Shown here: in pieces, positions 59,548 to 64,000 of the stretch | Numbering within the stretch: position 1 is the first letter of the stretch | Layout of the letters: each line of letters opens with the position of its first letter | NCBI GenBank assembly: GCA_012861695.1 | Contig: JAAOOA010000002.1 | Coordinates: 23,869,303-23,933,302 of the forward strand | DNA from: Trematomus loennbergii | Lineage: Eukaryota; Chordata; Actinopteri; Perciformes; Nototheniidae | DNA length: 64,000 nucleotides | Reading direction: 5' to 3' | Notes under the pieces: generated by a model | The model's database searches: none | The model's input: only the letters and a program-made list of their open reading frames with translations | What the model was told of the DNA's origin: nothing | Translations under genes and position numbers: made by a program

Positions 59548-62500
59548 CATACAGACACACATATACATATATTCATATTTATTTACCTGATGCCTCAAGG
59601 ATTTCGAGAGCCAGTTCTATCCTCTCCTGTTTCATGTATTTCTTCGAACACTCGAAATTCACATTCGGGATCAGAGGGAAGGACTCCATGACTGCCTTTG
59701 CCATCTAAACAAACAACACTTATGTTATGGAGGTTTTTTCTTCTTTATTGTATAGTAATACAGATACAGACAAAAACATGAGACACATTATAGAAGACAT
59801 CCACCCTTGACTAGAATGCCTCCCAAAACTTTTCATTATTGATATAGACCGGTCCTATTATTGGAATTTTGAGATATTCTGAAGCAAAGTTTTGTCAATG
59901 AAACTTTCTGTGTTCAAGTGAATACTACATTAGTGTTAAATAACTGTTAATTTAAGTTCAGCAATGTTGTGTCATAATCCAATTGTTGTCAGTTGTGAAA
60001 AATACAATAAACAACAACATGATATCGGCATTATACTGTATATTGTCCATTGGCCAACCTGCCTGCTAAATATTAGGGGATCGGCATCGGCCTTTAAAAA
60101 ACCCTTATCGGTCGACCACTACTTTGACAGATTTTTTAATCCGTCCTTGCATTAAACTGTCTTTCACATTAAAAAATCTGCTTGTTAACTGGATGAAAAC
60201 AGAATCTCTTCAGCTCACCTTCACAACAACGACACCACAGCTACATCCATCCTTTTGAAGTGGGTGGCCCATAACGCCTCCCTTCCACTTAACATCCACC
60301 CAGTCTGTTATGCTGTGGCGTGTCCTCCTCATCTTGAAGTACTCCCTGAGAAAGGATAATGTTAACACACTTTATATTTCTAATTATGTGGCACCTAAAG
60401 ATAATGTAACAGAAATTCATACTGTTTGTATTCAGCATATGACCATTTATTTATATAAGGGTCAGCTATAGATATCACTGTCTGAACACAGACTGTATCA
60501 GACTGTTTAAAATGCTTTCGATGCTGTTTGTGAGTATAAATGTAACTAAATGTGACACATTTTTTACGTTTAAATATAGATTTTACTTGAATTTTCAAAT
60601 ATCTATTGAATTTTTATTTACTGTATTCTTTTGGCAGCATGTTCGGAGTCATCAAGCTCTTTGATGCTTTGAGCTGGATCCACCAGGAATACGGTGCTGG
60701 TTTTGGCATGAATGTACTGTGAGAGAACAAAAAAAGTAAAAGCACTTTTCATCAAAAAAGATGTTTGGTTTCACTATGTAAGTCTTGTGCTTTAACAGAA
60801 ATAATACAATAACAAAATAATTACAAACCAGCAACTTCCAGTGGTTGTTGTTGACAAGTACAAAGGACAGGACAGCTTCATAGTTGTCAAAGTTTACCTA
60901 TAATGGCATCAAATAAAGGATTAAAACAAACTTGAAGGCTAAGGTAAAAATAACAACAACATTAGTCTGACAATTATGTTCTTGTGCCATTCATTTGTTG
61001 TGCTTAAAACAAGTGTTGGTATGGAAATTCAATAGTAAGTAGATTTATCAGGTGATTTAACTAATGAGTATAGTTTCAGAGAGGATAAAGTAAAATAATC
61101 TCAGCTAATTTCCTATTTAAGACCTGTGGATTCTCAGCCAATGCTTCACTCCATGTATCTAATGTGTGAGTGTGAGCCCACAAATCAAATCCACACCTAC
61201 TTCCCCCTACAGCATCACCATGCACAAACACAACACACCACACACATAAACATACACAGACCACACACATTACCTTTGGTAAACTGTGAGATGTTAGCTG
61301 AGTTCTGTCCCCGAACAAAATGACACCTGCTGTGTAGTGATTTAGCAAGTACATTTTGTTCACAATGCCGAATTTGTCGGCAGCAACATGAAACACGCCT
61401 TCAATTACCTTGCAAAAAAGATCATAACAATTAGCCAATTAATGCATATTCCCAGTTTTACTGAACTTTCATTTCCTGCAACTTTGAGAATCTTGTGACT
61501 GACAAAAGTATCTAGACATTTTTTTCAGATATTTTTTTGGCAGAAATCGTTAAATGCAAGATAAAGAAAATGACACAGTGTAGAGTGAAACTTCAGACAC
61601 TTGAAACATGTAGTCACGTACCTCCCCTGTCAACCACTGGTGGGGTCGAAGTGAGCATAGCTCACAGTGGCGGATAAGTAAGATGCGTCCTTTCATCTGT
61701 GAGGGGAGCACTGCCACGACGACCTCGGTGTCCTTTTTTTTCCACAGCCAGGTCAACTGCAAGTCAAGATTGAGGGGAAATAGATGCATTCTGTTTAATA
61801 TGGACACTTGAGGAATCTTTTAACCCTCCGTATCACTCTGGACATTTTTGTCCCGAATGACTAATTAGGGTAGTGCATTTGAATGATACCAGAGGGTTAA
61901 CAATCTTGAATTTTTGGGTGAAGGCCTTGTTTTTGTATATGCACCATCAAAGCTACATACACAGAATATAATTAAACTGTCCATGTTTATGCATTTAACC
62001 TTTTTCCCTTTAGAGTTTTCACTAAATGACATTAAACAGGCTGCTCAGGAACAGAAACTGTAATTGCAGTTTCAAGTCTGATTTAGAAATCTAGTTTCTG
62101 TTATAAGTTTGTATGCTGTATTTACATTTACATTTTTCATCTTTATATTCTCCCCCTACAACATGCACTTAATCATCTTGGGTTATAATACTTCATGTCC
62201 TTTGTCCTTCACCTCACTCTTTACCAATTTAGTCCATGCTTTACTTTCTGACAATATTTACTTATTCCATTGTTACAATTACAATGCTGGAGAACAATTT
62301 ACACACTTTGAACATAGTAAGTCTTAGAGAAACTCACATTTCCCTGTGCATCTTTTTCCTGTTGGTCCACTTTTCTTTTCTTCACCTTTGTGGCAGGGGC
62401 TCTTGGGGTTGGGTAGTGTTTTTGGTGGATTGAAGTACTTGGACTTGGACTTGGTGTGACCAGCAGAACTTTCCCGCTTGTTCCACTGTTCCTCGTGGTC

Positions 62501-62701
62501 ATCATCTGGCCTGCTAGGATGTCCAAAGTGTTTGTCCAGAATATGCATTGGCAGATTGTGTTGCTCAATGTGCTCTACATATCTTCCTTGTATTGAGGCA
62601 TACATTTTGGAGATGAACTCTGCTGGTCTCAGGTACTTTTTTTTTAAAAGGATGGAGTGTTTGACCAACCCAAACCAGAGCTCAACATGGCAGTTTTCCA
62701 T
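58838..62701 (-). CDS. Transposon-borne Ulp1/SENP-like (C48) protease with C-terminal PHD finger
   Basis: Exons are 62338-62701, 61622-61756, 61274-61408, 60829-60897, 60622-60716, 60219-60345, 59587-59704, 59386-59462 and 58838-58948 (TAA at 58838). From the second exon on, all junctions are in phase and GT-AG (289 codons). The protease triad is complete: His in NNNHWKLL, Asp 17 residues later in FLVDPAQ, Gln in PLQKDG and Cys in CSCGVVVVK. The C-terminal PHD finger reads YCAMC, IQCDDCERWYHAQC and WKCPLCK (C4-H-C3). C48 enzymes cleave SUMO or related modifiers; PHD fingers usually bind histone tails. The first exon (MENCHVELWFGLVKH) has no domain I recognise. Its best donor leaves phase 1, while the next exon needs phase 0, so that junction is uncertain. 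The start codon lies in repeat-derived sequence. No disabling mutation is visible in the protease or PHD exons. Confidence 0.8.
59226..59330 (+). mobile_element. 3' tail of a non-LTR retrotransposon, copy 2, nested in the transposon gene's last intron
   Basis: Nearly identical to 28,294-28,410 (AGCCTCTTGGCTAACTCTGG, then ATTAATGTGCACTGTCCCTG and a TAAA/TGAA tail). It lies between the exons that together encode the PHD finger, on the opposite strand to the gene. Confidence 0.65.
59515..59580. repeat. (AT)n and related ATAC-rich simple repeat
   Basis: An AT run at about 59,515-59,541 is followed by ACATACATAC-type sequence, just upstream (plus-strand sense) of exon 59,587-59,704. Confidence 0.85.
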
Positions 62702-63615
62702 CAAATATTAATATAAAATATTTTAAAGTATTAAAATGGAATAAAAGAGGTGTGTCCTATGCAGCCAGTGTAGTTCTTTGAGCCAGCATTGATTTTGAGT
62801 GATTAGGTCACATGAGCTGGAAGGTATTGAAGAAATAAGCTCATTTTTCCATCAAAAATATTAATATAAAATATTTAGAGATTAAAATGGAATAAAAAGA
62901 GGTGTGTCCTATGCAGCCGGTGTAGTTATTTGAGCCAGCATTGATTTTGAGTGATTAGGTCACATGACCTGGAAGGTATTGAAGAAATAAGCTAATTTTT
63001 CCATCAAAATATTAATATAAAATATTTAAAGTATTAAAATGGAATAAAAAGAGGTGTGTCCTATGCAGCCAGTGTAGTTATTTGACCCAGCATTGATTTT
63101 GAGTGATTAGGTCACATGACCTGGAAGGTATTGAATAAATAAGCTAATTTTTCCATCAAAATATTAATAAAACGTATTTAAAGTATTAAAATGCAATAAA
63201 AAGAGGTGTGTCCTATGCAGCCAGTGTAGTTCTTTGACCCAGCATTGATTTTGAGTGATTAGGTCACATGACCTGGAAGGTATTGAAGAAATAAGCTAAT
63301 TTTTCCATCAAAATATTAATAAAACGTATTTAAAGTATTAAAATGCAATAAAAAGAGGTGTGTTCAATAAATGTATGCTCTCGAGTGAATTTGCTTCACA
63401 TTCACACGATCGAGAAGCTGTCGATTTATTAAAAAGAACATTTTTCTTGTGTAATTGTAAAAGTCATTTGTTGATGGTCCCTAAGTGAAAGCCTCGTTTC
63501 GCGGAGAAGATCTCCCGGTTAAACTGACGCTGCTGGCGGGTCCGGGAAACTGACGCTGCTGGCGGGTCCGCGAATGTCCGTCGAATATCCAACCTAAAAC
63601 TAACTTCACCGCGGT
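62702..63615 (-). repeat. Right terminal inverted repeat with four 152-bp tandem units
   Basis: The marker AGGTGTGT starts at 62,748, 62,900, 63,052, 63,204 and 63,356, an exact 152-bp period. Beyond it lies the outer block of about 260 bp, in which a short GCGGGTCCG/GACGCTGCTG segment is duplicated (about 63,520-63,572) relative to the left end. A further 46 bp of partial unit adjoins the first exon of the internal gene. Confidence 0.88.
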
Positions 63616-63624
63616 AAAACCCTG
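63616..63624 (+). repeat. Right target-site duplication
   Basis: AAAACCCTG, identical to 57,982-57,990, directly after the terminal CCGCGGT. Confidence 0.9.
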
Positions 63625-64000
63625 TCACAACAGTGCTGCGGTCACTTCATACATCAAATGCTTGTATGTGTATCTTAGATTACTAATTTGATTACTGCAA
63701 TACTAATTCGAGTAACTGGGCAGGTATATATATATAATATTCAGACAAATGTATTACATGAAAATAGGATTTCATGCTCATTGTTTAGAGTTATTCTAAG
63801 GCTTACTCATTGGGAACTCACAGAAAGATCAAACTGTTGAGATTTCTGCCTGTTTAACACACTTTGACCAACAGGGGGGTTCAGATGAAGCCTCAAGATG
63901 AACCCTTTTGAGAACCAATTGGCTGGAAAGCTAAAGCTTCATAAGGCTTTATCTCGCCATCACTATACGTGTCAGTGTCACATTATAAGTTTAATAAAGT
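63625..64000. other. Host flank to the right of the transposon
   Basis: I see no gene. The stretch around 63,880-63,960 (GAAGCCTCAAGATGAACCCT, later AAAGCTTCATAAGGCTTTAT) has repeat-like inverted AAGCTTCATAAG/GAAGCCTC motifs, but no family could be assigned. Confidence 0.5.

Larger units (their letters stand above)
57991..63615. mobile_element. Complete 5.6-kb DNA transposon with long TIRs, 9-bp target duplication and a Ulp1-PHD gene (Mutator/foldback-like)
   Basis: Both ends begin with the palindromic octamer ACCGCGGT and continue as inverted repeats (ACCGCGGTGAAGTTAGTTTT). The outer blocks, 57,991-58,244 and 63,356-63,615, pair along their whole length apart from small indels. The inner parts are arrays of a 152-bp unit. 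AAAACCCTG occurs directly outside both ends (57,982-57,990 and 63,616-63,624), a perfect 9-bp duplication. The interior carries one multi-exon gene on the minus strand. Duplications of 8-10 bp with long, internally repetitive TIRs are typical of Mutator-like elements, including Drosophila foldback. Ulp1-like proteases occur in plant Mutator-like elements and in fish Zisupton. No transposase is visible, so family assignment is inference, and this copy is probably non-autonomous. Confidence 0.88.

Noticed and set aside
58838..62701. Interpretation as a host SENP gene
   Set aside because: The gene sits wholly between inverted repeats with a target duplication, starts in the repeat unit, and pairs the protease with a PHD finger not found in host SENPs.

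Overview
This is vertebrate, almost certainly teleost fish, DNA. Genes are split into short exons with GT-AG introns, CA/TG microsatellites are abundant, and small fish-type transposons recur. The encoded proteins are close to vertebrate CLUH, CCDC92-family and TLCD2 proteins. I cannot name the species; the repeats suggest a percomorph-like fish, but that is only an impression.

Three host genes lie head-to-tail on the minus strand. (1) cluh occupies 672-13,202: thirteen coding exons, giving the N-terminal ~828 codons of the mRNA-binding mitochondrial-biogenesis factor; the gene runs off the left edge. Exon 11 has an apparent 2-bp deletion that breaks the frame. (2) A CCDC92-family coiled-coil gene, best read as ccdc92b, occupies 18,200-29,238: three coding exons, 299 aa, with a likely untranslated first exon and CpG-rich promoter just upstream. 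(3) tlcd2, a TLC-domain membrane protein, occupies 33,806-55,602: four exons, 241 aa, with a 17.7-kb third intron. From memory, the human counterparts CLUH, CCDC92B and TLCD2 all lie on 17p13.3, which supports the assignments. The products do not form one known pathway; the order is conserved synteny, not an operon.

The right end (57,991-63,615) is a complete 5.6-kb DNA transposon. It has a perfect 9-bp target duplication, long inverted repeats beginning with a palindromic octamer, and subterminal arrays of a 152-bp unit (two copies left, four right). It carries a multi-exon minus-strand gene encoding a Ulp1/SENP-like (C48) cysteine protease followed by a C-terminal PHD finger. No transposase is visible. 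The architecture most resembles Mutator-like/foldback elements; Zisupton is an alternative because it also carries a Ulp1 domain. This is the most unusual object in the window.

The rest is intronic or intergenic DNA with interspersed repeats: two TTAA-flanked MITE families (two and three copies), a hAT-like MITE (two inverted copies), a Harbinger-like element directly abutting a 1.1-kb TTAA element, two non-LTR retrotransposon tails, an LTR-like fragment, several microsatellites (one 223-bp pure AC tract) and a perfect 62-bp palindrome upstream of cluh. I saw no tRNA, rRNA or CRISPR.
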